A DNA stretch of 64,000 bases from Zerene cesonia (GCF_012273895.1 NC_052128.1:4402001-4466000), one strand, 5' to 3'; shown: positions 22,092 through 35,750, counted from the first letter of the stretch. Notes: generated by a model from the letters alone, not told the origin. A program made the numbers and translations.

Positions 22092-25000
22092 TGAGTTTCT
22101 TGAAAACATTCTATATATTTTCTCACTATCTAAACTGAATATTGCTTCATAAATTTAACCCAAAATATCAAATTAAACATTTCCTTATCTATTTTCATCA
22201 CATGTTACAACAAATCATATGTTTCACTTTGTAGTCTATGATAGACGTAAATAAATAACCCAGTTTATTTTTAGTCTTATTGGAGTTTACATTTTAATAA
22301 CTTCTATTCTGCTTTTATTCAATATGATTGTTTTTATTTATAACATCCGTATATTTAATTATAACGATATTGTATTTATGCTTTCAAACTATCTACCAGA
22401 ATTGATACCTATTTTAGTTTTTTTATCGTAAACAGCTGTTCCATATTTATTAATTACATATGATATAACTCATATTAATTTTAGTTATCACAATCTTGCC
22501 TGACTGACAAAATTTATATTATTTTGTAATGTACTTATTTAAAATCTTATTTATCTAGCAATAATTTCTTTGGAAATTTTTTAAGTACCTAACTACTTAA
22601 GTACTACTTTTTTATACAAAAATTATATAAATATGTGCAAAATAAAATCAATAAACTTCTTAATTTTTCTAGCAACAATTTGTATTTACATTTAACAGTA
22701 AGCACATCAAATATTTTCATTAGAATCAGCTTATTATCTCAAATCAGCTTTCAATTTTTGTAGAATAAAAATGATATAAAACTAAAAATATTGTTTGTAG
22801 GACAGTTATATCTAGAACTTAATTATTTTTGAGTGAAATTAACTATAGATAAAGTCCTACATAATATAGATAAGATTTTATGTCATTTGCTGCAATTTCG
22901 TGCCCCAAATAAATTTATATTAAGCCGTTCATAAGATACTTCAAAATATATAATAAAAAAATATTTTACCTACTCCCCTTGCAAGTAATTTTGCAGCTAA
23001 CTGGTTATATCAGCCTTTTCTTTAATAGCCTAGGCAGTTGCTTAACTTAATATTATTTATTGCCTGGATGATATATTTTAATATAACAATGGCTCAATTG
23101 AAATAAGCATCCTAGTGTATTAATCTAATGGCTGATTAAACCATTTGGCTGCAAATATATGAACTATAAACAATCTCTGAAACAAATGTTAACTTATATG
23201 TACATTGTTTCATATAGTCTATAATGTAAGCATAAAAAAATCATTTATTATAGTTAAGTCAATTTAAGATAGGTAAATGATTGTTGAACTATTTTAAAAA
23301 TTGTTTACACTATTTCCAAAAAACAATTAGGCAGGTATTATATCTTCAGAGAGTTCATTCTAACAAATGTATTTATTAAAAGTTGGGAAGGGCAGCATGT
23401 GTGCCCTAGCATTCATAAGAAATTTGTGGTATCTATTTTTCACAGATTAAATTCAGTTATATACTTTTGTATGTATTTTTATATCCCGAAGGAGATTACA
23501 TTGAAATAAATCATCTGCAAATGAAACTGTACAGAAAATTGAGGCCCGATTTCGCCAGAACCAATCGGTCGATAGAATTGTCAAGTGTTGCGACATCGTG
23601 CGTGCACGCAGATACAATGGTAGGCCGTTATGCGTTCGGAATAACGGTGTCGGCGACATTTCACGAAGGGGCCGCGTCTTGGCACGACCTCAACTGCTGT
23701 CTCGTGAATAGTTCCACCTTTGTCTGGAAAATCTAGATTAGACCGTGTATTATAGTGCATTATGGCAGTTACGGGCTGTGCGGCTTATACGCGGCTCCTC
23801 AGGTTTTAGTAGGCTTGTAAGATCTTGATCCAGGTTTCATTATAATGGCGTTCATAGAAATGCATTAACGTCAACTTCCTCCCAGAGATACACATTGGAG
23901 TGATATACAACTGCACCATCTTTTAGATAACTCAATTTCAGAACGCGCTGCTTCCCTTCTCTGCTAGGTTACCGCAATGCTATAGCAAATGTAACATAAA
24001 ATGTCTTTGTTTTTAAAGAAGGCTTTCCGCAAAAAAATTAAGTATAGATTACATTCTTATATAATAATTATTTTTGCCAACTAAACATATAATTCATCGC
24101 GACGAAACATGTTCATACTTCATACGCAATACAAGTGGACTAATTGAGTCATTGTGTGATATAACGAAACATGTAAAAATGTTATAATTGGACATACATA
24201 CGTCTTGGCTGACGTAACGATACACAAACACCAATTGAAGGTCCAACGTTAACGGTGTTGCATGTTGGGTTTCATTAGCTGAAATGTCCATTTGCGCCCG
24301 TATCGCTTGTACAAACTTTCACCACTCATTCAGCGAGCTTGTGATGTTAATTGAACGGGCCTAGATAAGGTATCTGCTGGCTAACCTGCGCCTGTCGTGC
24401 GCCGTGTCACCCACGCGGTTAGAAAGTTGATAACCGTCGTGATAATGGTGGGCTTCTGAAACACTACAACGCAGGCTTCAAATGGCTGTACACTTTAAGT
24501 GTACTGTGAACTATGTATGGTATGGTCGTCATATGAAATTCGTAGAGAAATATAGTAACAATGGTGCCGTTTGATGACTGTATCTAGTTCAACCAATATC
24601 TTGCCTTAAAGTTGTATCACAAAAGTTTTCACTGAATCTAACGTATTCTATTCTTGCAGAAACAAGTAAAGAATATACCTAAATACGTACTGATCAAAAT
24701 GATCCCCGGTACACTAGCATCCCGTAAGCCTCTTCCCAATAAATAGCTTCCGTTGTTTCGACTCCCAAGTAAATTACTTTCAAACTGCACGTAGTAAAAC
24801 GTTTGTTGGTGTTTGTTTTATGCAAATTAGTGTCTAGGCATGATTCATGGTATTGCCAGACAAAAATATACATGTATACCTATATTATGTGCATGTAACG
24901 TGTTGTGGACAAACACATGGTTACCGGTTGGCATATGTAATATGTAATCGCGTTTGTTTGCGTGCGTCACAGAAGGTTCTTGTTAAAATTGTCAATTCTT

Positions 25001-25142
25001 TGAATTCCCTTTTTTATAGCATCACGTTATGGTGATAGATATACATTTTTTTTTTCAGAATTGCAATTTCTTTAATGTCGGCACTCCTTTGAAATAAGGG
25101 GCTAGGTATAACGTGCGATTAAAACATGATTCAATTACAATT
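22092..25142. other. intron-like DNA, no gene seen
   Basis: AT-rich to 23400. 23500-23740 is GC-richer and mostly unbroken in one frame, but has no splice context and no recognisable protein; it may be a conserved non-coding element. Nothing else identified. Confidence 0.4.
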
Positions 25143-25276
25143 ACGCCATAAAAGCCGGCAGCACATTCGTAGAGGCACTACCTTTGCGAATGTTCATGGG
25201 CGGTGGTGATCGCTTACCACCAGGCGAACCACAAGCTCAGTTGCCCGCTATGACATAAAAAAAAAAAAAAAACGTG
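25143..25276 (+). repeat. LINE 3' end with poly(A) tail
   Basis: CCTTTGCGAATGTTCATGGG, CGGTGGTGATCGCTTACCAC and CAGTTGCCCGC followed by about 20 A. This is the familiar 3' untranslated end of a lepidopteran non-LTR retrotransposon, 5'-truncated here. Confidence 0.75.
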
Positions 25277-25889
25277 TAATGTATGCCTCATATAAAAAAT
25301 TACAGGTGATTTTAATTTTTTTTTAACTTTAGCTTTCATTAATAGCTAATTTTTCTTTGTTTTTTAATATTATTATGTTATTACCGCTATGTTATCATAT
25401 TAGGTACTTTTATATTTAGAGTTTTGAATTGTACATTTCTGAATCGGGTTTCCCTGCATATTTTAAATGTAATGTAATTTACCAATTCAAAGAACATGAC
25501 GAAGTACATGTTTCATGTTGATAAAAACTAAAAATACGTTGATATCAAAGTAATATGCAAGATAAATATTTGATGCAGTTCTAGTCTCGCCATCTTTTAC
25601 GCAATCAACAATAGCTACATACAAATTCGAGGAAAAGAGATAAGTTTGAATTGCTAATGGCGGCCGCTAGCGACTGGAGCTCGGAGGTTTTTATGATGCT
25701 TTTTACAAAATTACGAAGATCGTGAAAGCTCGAAAAATATTAAAATTGCTCGGCGCGGACGTCTTATTGCGTGTCGTTAATTCAGGGAGCGGTTTAGGAC
25801 GATGATTCATGAACTCTCGATCGATGAACAGGTAAAATCTCGATTTCAGTCGCGTGAACTGCTAGTTATATATATATATAGAGCTATTA

Positions 25890-26003
25890 GATGAAATGAA
25901 ATGAAATGAAATGAAATGAAATGAAATGAAATGAATGAAATGAAATGAAAATTCTTTATTGCGTAAAAAATTCAAAAATAAGCAGTCGAACAAAAGAAAC
26001 TTA
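25890..26003 (-). repeat. pentanucleotide (ATGAA)n tract and LINE-type 3' end running into the gap
   Basis: About eleven ATGAA units (25890-25948) are followed by TTCTTTATTGCG. On the minus strand this reads CGCAATAAAGAA and then TTCAT repeats, the terminus of a lepidopteran LINE family, with a poly(A)-signal-like AATAAA just before the repeat tail. The element body would extend rightward into the adjoining gap. Confidence 0.65.
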
Positions 26004-27003
26004 NNNNNNNNNNNNNNNNNNNNNNNNNNNNNNNNNNNNNNNNNNNNNNNNNNNNNNNNNNNNNNNNNNNNNNNNNNNNNNNNNNNNNNNNNNNNNNNNN
26101 NNNNNNNNNNNNNNNNNNNNNNNNNNNNNNNNNNNNNNNNNNNNNNNNNNNNNNNNNNNNNNNNNNNNNNNNNNNNNNNNNNNNNNNNNNNNNNNNNNNN
26201 NNNNNNNNNNNNNNNNNNNNNNNNNNNNNNNNNNNNNNNNNNNNNNNNNNNNNNNNNNNNNNNNNNNNNNNNNNNNNNNNNNNNNNNNNNNNNNNNNNNN
26301 NNNNNNNNNNNNNNNNNNNNNNNNNNNNNNNNNNNNNNNNNNNNNNNNNNNNNNNNNNNNNNNNNNNNNNNNNNNNNNNNNNNNNNNNNNNNNNNNNNNN
26401 NNNNNNNNNNNNNNNNNNNNNNNNNNNNNNNNNNNNNNNNNNNNNNNNNNNNNNNNNNNNNNNNNNNNNNNNNNNNNNNNNNNNNNNNNNNNNNNNNNNN
26501 NNNNNNNNNNNNNNNNNNNNNNNNNNNNNNNNNNNNNNNNNNNNNNNNNNNNNNNNNNNNNNNNNNNNNNNNNNNNNNNNNNNNNNNNNNNNNNNNNNNN
26601 NNNNNNNNNNNNNNNNNNNNNNNNNNNNNNNNNNNNNNNNNNNNNNNNNNNNNNNNNNNNNNNNNNNNNNNNNNNNNNNNNNNNNNNNNNNNNNNNNNNN
26701 NNNNNNNNNNNNNNNNNNNNNNNNNNNNNNNNNNNNNNNNNNNNNNNNNNNNNNNNNNNNNNNNNNNNNNNNNNNNNNNNNNNNNNNNNNNNNNNNNNNN
26801 NNNNNNNNNNNNNNNNNNNNNNNNNNNNNNNNNNNNNNNNNNNNNNNNNNNNNNNNNNNNNNNNNNNNNNNNNNNNNNNNNNNNNNNNNNNNNNNNNNNN
26901 NNNNNNNNNNNNNNNNNNNNNNNNNNNNNNNNNNNNNNNNNNNNNNNNNNNNNNNNNNNNNNNNNNNNNNNNNNNNNNNNNNNNNNNNNNNNNNNNNNNN
27001 NNN
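26004..27003. other. assembly gap (1000 N)
   Basis: Exactly 1000 N. The LINE-type tail on its left edge suggests that a retrotransposon copy broke the assembly. Confidence 0.99.
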
Positions 27004-27329
27004 TATTGTAACAATAAATATTGTTTAATTGGAGTTCATTTATTTCACATGTCACTGCGTTGTATGATTAAGGCTGACTCTTGGTTTACATGCATTTCGT
27101 ATTATATTATGTAGTAGGTAACATTTAGGATAGGTAGGTACTCTGGCACTCACCCAAGAAACTTTTTTCCACGTAAAACAACACGATTAAGTTTTCACAT
27201 TTGTATGTACATTTGTAAATGTTCTGGCTACCTATACACCTACTTTAATAATATGTACGTGCCTTTTGTCTAAACTTTAAACAAATATCTTCATAAACAA
27301 CTATTCACCCAGGCCTTGTCTGTTAACAA

Positions 27330-27350
27330 CTGTCGGTGATTTACCGACAG
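27330..27350. repeat. small perfect hairpin
   Basis: CTGTCGGT and ACCGACAG (8-bp stem) around a five-base loop. Isolated and short; no function assigned. Confidence 0.6.
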
Positions 27351-27864
27351 AGTTACGAACACTTGTATATATACATAAAGGTGTAGATTGCAGAGTTTAG
27401 ATTTTTTTTATACAGAACATATAATAAACCATCGCAGGAAATAACTATGATCAGGATGGAATGGATACAGTGAAGAACAACTTTGATTCAATTTAAAGTC
27501 ATTGAAATGAACGTTCATATACAATTTTTTGTGAAGGTTAGGCTCAAAATATTATTCTAACAATAGGAAATGTTTAGAGAAGTATATACGCGTTTATGTT
27601 TTTGACAGTTAACTAATATATTGTCTGAATAGCGGTTCTTAATTAATCTTTTATTTGAGTAATTTAAGTACAAATGCACGTCAATTTTACATTGTCCTTG
27701 TTCACACCTCATCTGCAGACTTATTATATCTTATCTATATTATGTCTTATTATAAAGTACTGTTATCAAACAACCCCGGTCAAATAATTAAGGTCCTTCG
27801 TAGTTTCTTTTGATGAACGAATTGCAATATAACCAGTATAAGAAAACCGCGATGTTTCCACCAG

Positions 27865-28050
27865 CAGGGAATGCATGTCATGTACCCGGAGCAGTCCCAG
27901 CATTGCAACGGTCAGGCACACAGCGCGCAGTCAGTGTACACGCCAGCGCCGGCAGCGTCGCCGGCCCGCCAGCCAGCCAAGAAGCGCCGCGTGCTGAGCC
28001 CAACCGGCCCGCTCGCTAGCCACACGAGAGCTGACGATTCGCTGTTTAAG
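27865..28050 (+). CDS. coding exon of an unidentified nuclear protein
   Basis: A GC-rich, 62-codon open stretch between an acceptor (GATGTTTCCACCAG|) and a donor (TTTAAG|GTCAGT), phase 0 at both ends. The product reads QGMHVMYPEQSQHCNGQ, then a Pro/Ala/Ser-rich part (YTPAPAASPARQPA), a basic cluster AKKRRV followed by LSPTGP, and ends DDSLFK. The KKRR cluster suggests nuclear entry. The composition contrasts sharply with the AT-rich surroundings. An ATG at 27871 (or 27880) could be the start if the upstream exon is non-coding. Together with the possible exon at 40590 and the leader at 21.6 kb it suggests a regulator with long introns whose main domain lies beyond the window. I do not recognise the gene. 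Confidence 0.6.
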
Positions 28051-28124
28051 GTCAGTTGCACTTTATTAGCTGTTTTATAATCAACGCAATTTCAAAAAAG
28101 AAGATTGTCAATTCGTGTTTGTTA

Positions 28125-28215
28125 ACTCATAGCTTTTTACTGGGTGAACCGATATTTATGATTCTCATCATGTGGTGTCACTTTAATTTGGTCTAATTCT
28201 AGAAATATGAAGCTG
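28125..28215 (+). repeat. short repeat shared with 54270-54345
   Basis: Contains TACTGGGTGAACCGATATTT and ATGATTCTCATC. The copy at 54270 has CCTGGGTGAACCGATTTTTA followed by TGATACTT. Both look like pieces of a longer dispersed element. Confidence 0.5.
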
Positions 28216-29710
28216 GATTAGCTATTTTGTTAAAAATAATTATTTAACTTGCCTTGTCGAATGGCTTTTCGTGAAACACATCGTTGATTTAAGAGTGGCT
28301 TTTGAAATAAATTAATTCTTCAATGAAAATGGAATGTTTCTCTTTGATAAATAAATGTGTGTATGATATTATTAAAATGCTATTTAATTCTCTAGTGGGT
28401 TGCTAAATGAATCTCAGCGCAAAGTGATATTTTTCTGGTTAAGATTTGATTTCAGTAGTATATTTATGAAATAGGTACACGAAAATATCATAAGTATTAC
28501 CATATTGAGCTACGGCGCTATTTGCAGGAATGTGTTTTGTACATATTAAGTTACGTTTTGTTTCAAATTACCAGAAACCATTGACGCCTTTAGATAATAT
28601 GTAATCGTAGTCATAAACCACCGATAGTCTCAACAGAATATCCCTTTTCACTGTCCTAACTTCTGTTCATTTATCATCATTTTTAGCCTCGCATGAGCGA
28701 CATACCTGTGAGAGGTTTCACCTACACCTACATCAAAATGTAGAGATATTTAGGCAGTGTCGTTTCAGCGGTTCGTGTGCAAGAACGTTAAGAGACAAAG
28801 TTACCTTCACATTAATGATACGACACAAATAACACTAAAGAAATTTCCACCATGTTATCATCACAATGATAAAAATTTAACGACACACTGTAAAGGTGTC
28901 ATTAGTTTGTCTGCGGTTCAAACTAAACTCCGATACGGGCGTCGAATTGTTTTCGTTATAAACTTATTTTTATATGTAACAGCTGCGCTTTAAGTAAAAC
29001 AATTGTGAAGGTCAGTGCGACGATGACTATGCAGGCGACGCGATAAACAGGGGCAATTTGGAATATAATAAATAATAATATTTTATGATTGTAGGTAGAT
29101 AAATGTCTCGCGGTCGCGGCGATTGCAAATGTCATTCTATTTGATGCGTAATCGAATTCTTGTTTTTTTTTTTTTGGTGGTTATTTATGTGAAGTGTTTA
29201 CAATTATAGAGCATAGTAATTTAGCAGTTCGGAAGGTCGAGGGAATCTTGAGTTGAAATTGTAGCGAATACTCGTTTGATCTAGCGTAGTAAGCTAGTCC
29301 CCTAAAGGTTTAACATTCAGTTGTATTAACACTTTCGTGTTGCCACAACACAAAGACAGGCAAGCTTGGTAAACTGCAATACAGTTATCAATTGCCAAAC
29401 GATAACGGTCGCGGGTCGGCATGACCTCTCGGCTCGTCCGGATAAACGAAGCGGTTCAGCCGTCTCAATTGGCGTCCGTCCTCTGCGCGCTGAGCACTTG
29501 CCACCGTAAATGGGTTTCCAGGCCTCCACCGTCTAATTGGACATAATCGATGTTCGTCCTCGCGATTGGATGAGGTCAAGTCTGTCTCCGGTGTATTCAA
29601 AATAAGGGACAATAGAAATTAGGCACTCGTGATGGATGAAATGAAAATGTTAATCGTTTTATTGATCCACAGGGTTATGTTGCATGTGAATACTTAATGT
29701 TTTATGGCAT
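28216..29710. other. intron-like DNA, no gene seen
   Basis: 29395-29600 is GC-richer with open frames on the minus strand but without splice support; possibly conserved non-coding DNA. Confidence 0.4.
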
Positions 29711-29905
29711 ACTAGCTGCGCCCCGCGGTTTCACCCGCGTAAGACCGCATCCCGTAGGAATATCGGGATAAAAAGTTGCCTATATGTTATTCCAGTTGCC
29801 CAGCTGTCTACGTACCAAATTTCATTGCAATCGGTTCAGTAGTTTTTGCGGGAAAGAGCAACAAACACACACACATCCTTACAAACTTTCGCATTTATAA
29901 TGTTT
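29711..29905 (+). repeat. interspersed repeat, 'CGCGGTTTCACCCGCGT' family, copy 1
   Basis: Runs from TAGCTGCGCCCCGCGGTTTC through CCCGTAGGAATATCGGGATA and CCAGCTGTCTACGTACC to ACACATCCTTACAAACTTTC and a TTATAATG tail. Copies 2 and 3 lie at 41320-41520 and 53811-53988 in the same orientation. Confidence 0.8.
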
Positions 29906-30093
29906 GTTTCAAGTTTTATTATAATATCAGTAGGATTAGTAGAATAGGATAGGATTAGTAGAATTTAATATCAAAATAAAACTAAAATGCCTGTGACGTA
30001 AACCTCAGTCGTCCACGTCGTCTCTGGGCGATTCAAAACACTATAATATGTTTATACCTTCTACATAAAGGATAAACAATGATATTGTGTGAT

Positions 30094-30160
30094 TGCGTGC
30101 GTAGCGTGTGTGTGTGCGTGTGTGTGTGTGTAAATGTGCGTGTAAATGTTAATATTTTGT
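30094..30160 (+). repeat. (GT)n microsatellite
   Basis: Imperfect GT/GC-T dinucleotide tract, including GTGTGTGTGCGTGTGTGTGT. Confidence 0.85.
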
Positions 30161-31180
30161 TTAAATTTATTCAGTCAACTTTAATGTTCTGAATGATATT
30201 GATTTAAATTTAAGGACGGCTGTTGGCATTTTTCAATTTTGACCATTGTAATTCAATCATTAAAATGACAAAATATATCATACAAATTGCGAATGAATCT
30301 CTGATTATGATAGAAAAACTAAATTTTCTGAAACCGTTTTGCAGGTGATGTCGCGTGACATTGCACATATGAATAAACATTGTAGAAAATTTTAAATTGC
30401 CCAGTACCATAATGATTTTAAACTAGATACAAGCTAACGCATTGTTAAGTACGTAATAAGATAATTGTAAAAGTAGTAGTCTAGGGTTTGGTAGTGTCAT
30501 GTGAATCCATGAAGTAGAATCAAGAGTGTTTTTCTTAAAAAAAAAAAGAGGGTAAACTGTATTACGATATTTCGATGAGATAGAAACAAAAAAAATCACA
30601 ACAAAAACCGTGCTAAACTTTTCTTAAAACACTACACACTAATCACTAAACGATTAAAAACATACTAATAAACGGACAAGCCGATTTTTTGTGAAATTAT
30701 TCTTCAAGCAACCATAGTTAGTCATTTAAAAAAAAAATCGCTTATTTTTTTTAATCTAAATATTTTAAATAAACCGCATATCCTAATTTATAAGCTATCA
30801 TAATAAATGTACGCGTGTGTGCGTGCGGCCCTGTGTACCGACAGAGCCGGCCGAGACTGTGGTTGGTTCGTTGAATGTGCGCGTGCTGTTATTACCTGTA
30901 GGTACAAAAACGTAACTATAAACGAACAGAACCTAAAATATTATAAAAAAACGAAGTACGAAAGAAATGCGACAGTATTTATCAGCAATCGAATTCAGCG
31001 AGCGTGGTTGTTGCATCGATCGTTGTTGTACCGTTACCACCATCTGGGCCAGTTTCGAAAGTAACGCCGTGTTTTGTTACACGACGTTCCGAATTCTACT
31101 GCAATCCTTTATTGTTCACAGCTACCGGCTGTTATGTGATGACACATTGTCCGAACACTTCTCGATATCACTGCATACCT
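30161..31180. other. intron-like DNA, no gene seen
   Basis: AT-rich to about 30780, then a mixed GC-richer stretch (30800-31150) with chance frames only. Confidence 0.4.
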
Positions 31181-31377
31181 AGTATAAAACAAAGTAGCTT
31201 GCTCCTGTTGTCCTGTGTCGCTGTCGCCCTGTGTATGCTCAAATCTTTAAAACTACGCAACGGATTTTGATGTTTTTTTTTTAATTGAAAGAGTGGTTCG
31301 AGAGGAAGGTTTATTTGTATGAAATCTATTAAACTTCTCCAAATTTAACGCGTGTGAAGCCGCAGGCAAAAGCTAGT
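31181..31377 (-). repeat. interspersed repeat, 'CGCGGCTTCGCACGCGT' family, reverse copy
   Basis: TATAAAACAAAGTAGC at the left, AAATCTTTAAAACTACGCAA in the middle, and AACGCGTGTGAAGCCGC at the right. This is the reverse orientation of the copy at 19129-19310. Confidence 0.75.
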
Positions 31378-31486
31378 ATGGTAAACGATGCTAGACGTAT
31401 GACTGATGTGTTCTCACTTTTTAGTTCATATGTATCTACTACTTGGCTTGGCTGGCAACAACCTCAAATAGACCAGTAGGTATTGC

Positions 31487-31617
31487 TTATCCATACTAAT
31501 AATCAAGGGATGCATTTTTTTAAACCTCCAACACAACTGGACGGATTTCAATAATTCTCTCGCCGTTAATATAGGCTATATAAATACTACGGGTGAAGCT
31601 GGGGCGGGCTGCTAGTA
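31487..31617 (+). repeat. fragment of the 'CGGGTGAAGC' repeat group
   Basis: CATACTAATAATCAAGG, then ACTGGACGGATTTCAATAA, and finally ACGGGTGAAGCTGGGGCGGG. This head and tail layout is shared with 35752-35925, 51408-51572 and 52026-52200. Confidence 0.6.
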
Positions 31618-34600
31618 ATACATAATGAAATTCTATTATTTAATCTTAATTAATTATTTATCAATTTTGACACACTCCCCGTTTTGTCCCGCTTGGTCTC
31701 CAGTTGAAGTTTATCGGTCAGCGTCTATATAAATCTTTCTAGTCTAGTCTAATTTTTAATACGAATCAAATGTAGTAACGGATACGGAATATGTTTTTAA
31801 ATTATCAGTAAAAAATTGAATAATTTACAAATTGCACCGTAAATCAATATCGACTTTTTATATTTAATACGTGCAAGTGGCGTAAACACGTCCATTGCAA
31901 AAACACTTGCGAAAAAGCAACTCGCAAGAAAACAGGCAAGTGGCAACAAGCGTTCGATGCAAGATTTGTGCAACACTGCAACCCGATCAGCGGCCCGGCC
32001 CGCTTTCGGCATTTCGCTGCGCCTGCAGAGCTGTTGTCACATTGTCACATTTCCAAATACAACGCGAGATGGAGTACAAACAGTTTGCGTAAGCCTCACG
32101 TGCGGCGGGAGCCCGGGCCGCGTGATGGGATAACGTGACGACTTTGGGAAATTTACTCGGCAAACAACGGCCCAATCCACTCCGTTCTTCGCCGCGTCCG
32201 AGCAAGGTCGTATGAGATTTAAAATCATGAATACCCGCCGGCATGAATATATAAATGTATTTGATTAAATTCCGCGCTCGAACGACAAATATAATCCCCG
32301 GGATCCAATCACCAGGAAACACACATATATTTGAATGCTGGCGTCATTGACGTTTTTGTTACACGCTGCGTAGTCGCGACGAATGGTATGTTTTTCATCC
32401 AAAAAATAGGTAACTCTAAATTATGGCGAGTATTATAACGATGTTATAAATGTGTCGCGTTGTCCTTCATCGCGATTTGTGCTCTATGTCTTTAACTTTA
32501 GGTGCAGTTTATGTTGGAGTTTGATGTGACGCAACGTTGTTTACGCCCAGTAAAGTGGCAACGTATAGAGTTGATATGCACGTAGCGGAGGCGCTCTTGT
32601 GCCAAATTTGACTCCACTTAGCTGGTTAGCAAGAACTACATTTACACGTCTTATTTTTTGAATTGAAGTTTCCATAAAAATCTTCTTCTTGTACTTAACG
32701 TATATAAAACCTGACAACGGCTGGCTAATGGGGTCGTGACGTTGTGCAATTATTAGCCGTATGTAGGTTGGCTTTCTTTGTAATTGCCGATGTTACGTCT
32801 AGATGAAATTGCGAGTTGCGCAAGACTATAACATACATATGTTCTTGCTATAAAAATATGTCCCATAACTACATAGTTTGCTATAACTTCGATCTAGGTT
32901 ACTATAACTTGTTTCTGTTGCGAATTCTTTACGCGAACACATCATGAATTGACACAACGACCTATATGGAATGTGAGCACCGAGTAATTATTAATTTAGG
33001 CTGTAGTAGCAATTGTAGGACTCCAAACTAGTAACTATTTTAATTGTACGTTAACCATCATTACGCATGAAACGGTGACTAATGTTTTACTTTGAAGTTT
33101 GAACCTAATTATTGTTATATTACATTGTATCTTCATCAAAGTGAACTTTTATGTAAAAGTAAATTGATCATTATTTACGCCATTTGCATGGGGATTTTTT
33201 GCAATTGCACCATCTCAGTGAAGCATAAATTGAATGAAGGACAGTTGGGCCTGAGTCGTGCCCGATCGTGATAATTACGAAGTTATAAGACGTTTTTAAA
33301 TGAACATTTTAACATTGATACAAAAAGGGAAGTGAATAAAATATATATTTGTGACCCCTTCGAAGGTAAATCATGATCATAAAGTTTTATATAATACGAG
33401 TGTTTTCAGCCTCAATTAACCGAAATGATTACAGCGAATTAAACTCAATTAAATTATTGCCCTTTCATTTTATTTCTACATAATATCTTATAGCTTATAC
33501 TTTAAAACTATGGAGAGGTGCCAATCGCCTTAAATAAGTAAATAGTGTTTTCTTTCTTAATTATATCAAATGTTTAAGATGTTCATAGTTAGTATCGTGC
33601 GTGCTCAGGTTACAACCTCGTCCCGATTTGTACCAGGATAGCAGAGCATACCGTCGGTGAACTTCGTGTACACATATTTAGGCGTGCCATAATTTCGCAT
33701 CGTATGCAATGAAGATTTCGTGATGCGCAAATTGGCAACAGCGGACCATACAGGTCAGTCACCCTGCTCCCTGCCGCCCGCGCATCAAGTTACGTAATCG
33801 CGCTGTTGCCACACTGACAATGCCAAACTCCTCGCTTTATATTAGCGCCTGGTACCTCATTCTACGAATTTTCAGGTTGTACTTGTACGGTTTCTTTCAT
33901 TCGAGGTGTTGTTATTTTTTTCCTAATTGACATTAACTTTGATATTGAGTTTGTATTTGTAATTATGAGTGATATTGGCCCGAGTCATCACATTCATCAG
34001 AATGTTCAGTATTGTATTTGATAAACATATTTATGTCTAGAATATAATGATGTGCGATGTACGCATATATGTATGCTTATAATTGAGCTTAAACGGTTCG
34101 CGGTAATATTTTAAATAATTGATTCAGTTGGCGCTGTGTGGTGGATAGTTAATTTTTGATGCTTTCATCTGAGTAACAAGCGTGCGTACTGAAATTTTAA
34201 TTGATTACACTATTTTCATGCAATATCAATAAAACTCTTTATCATTCACAAACTAGTTGAGATTTTTTATTCCCCGAGTAGAGGTATAGTGGAGGTGTAG
34301 AATCTTCGACATCTCGCATTGACGTCACCGCAATATTACCTTGCAGCTAACTAGAGCGCGCGCTACTTTCGTGTGTTACCAGTAAGTTGGTGATAAATCG
34401 TTTAATCAGGGAGCTGAACGTTCTGGCAACGGATTTGTTCAACTTTCCGAACCGGACCGGAGCGTTCCGTGCATTTGTCACCGTGATAAATAGCCGGTAA
34501 CTTTCACTGTTATTCTCAGAGGGATGACATTGTTTTTTAAAGAAATGTCCGTGGCTTCAAAAATTCTTTATAGAATATTACTTTATGACTTATTATTATA

Positions 34601-35750
34601 AACAATAACTCGACCATCGCAACTTTGACTGTGGGTTTTCTGCGTTGTGTGCTATCCGTGCTGTATGTAATTTTATCGGATATTGATGAGCGAATTACAA
34701 TCTTAAACAGCTAAGCTCGATCGTCCGATATCCGAGTCGAGTGGTCCCAGATGAAGATATCGTGGTTCTAGTAAGGACTGCATAATTTAATACGTGATAA
34801 AACTTCATGTGCTTCGCCCCGAATGTATTTTGATAGAGTGGTATGATATGAGAATGGGCAATGGCATAAGGCAATGTACGTAACGTTATATTCCGTTTGA
34901 AAATAAGATTAATAAATGTATTTCTTATTGTAATTGGTTGATTGGTTAGTGTATCTTGTATCAGTTTATCTTTTGCAGCGTCGTAGCTAACTTATTAAAA
35001 AAATAAACAAACATTGTTCTTTGAAATTTTCTATCAACATATATATTGAAATGAGTGCCAATTAAGTAAACGCTAGCACACGTATATAATAACCCTTTTT
35101 ATGACCAAATGATTCCACAGTTTCTCAACTTTCGCTCGTAATGATTCAGATTTCTCGCGAGCGCTTGTTGTATTGTTAACGAATATGTATCTTATTTAAA
35201 TCTCTTGTATCTTCACTCACTAGTATCCTGTGTAAAATACCATTTACGTCTAAAAACAAAATCCAAAAATCTCATTAGTTTTCACAAGTATAACTTTAAG
35301 GCATATTTAAGAGTTTTTTCTATTCTAAGGTAACTTGGGTGTTTTAGATATGCCGCTCGCTATCAAGATTTATTCCTTTAAAAATATAACTCATATGTGC
35401 GGATTATGAAAGTTATTTTAGGTATAATAGAATTTTTCACGAGATTGTCCCTACCGATGACAACACAATGAAACGCATTACTCCTGCCTTTTCACCTCGT
35501 TCCTCCTAAATACGTCATACACCTTTATTTCTAAAGGTGACACTCGTACCTTCAAAGCGCTGTAAGTGAAGCTAATGATATAGTTAGCCAACAATAAGAC
35601 GGGCATTGTGAACCAGCGCTTGAACGGCGAGGGTCCTTTTATACGACGTGGGGTGTTATGTACCTCGCTGGCTGACATGTCTAGCTCGCTGCTTCAGACT
35701 CGAGTCTTAGCGTCGCATTTGATGCTTTCTATGATATGTACGCGTATATA
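31618..35750. other. intron-like DNA with scattered GC-rich patches
   Basis: GC-richer patches at 31900-32330, 33750-33830 and 34310-34500 stand out from AT-rich DNA. They contain no splice-supported coding frame and may be enhancers or conserved non-coding DNA. One full CRE (TGACGTCA) lies at 34320-34327. Confidence 0.4.

Noticed and set aside
29326..29612. Overlapping minus-strand frames in a GC-richer patch
   Set aside because: No splice support, and two frames are open equally, which argues for composition rather than coding.
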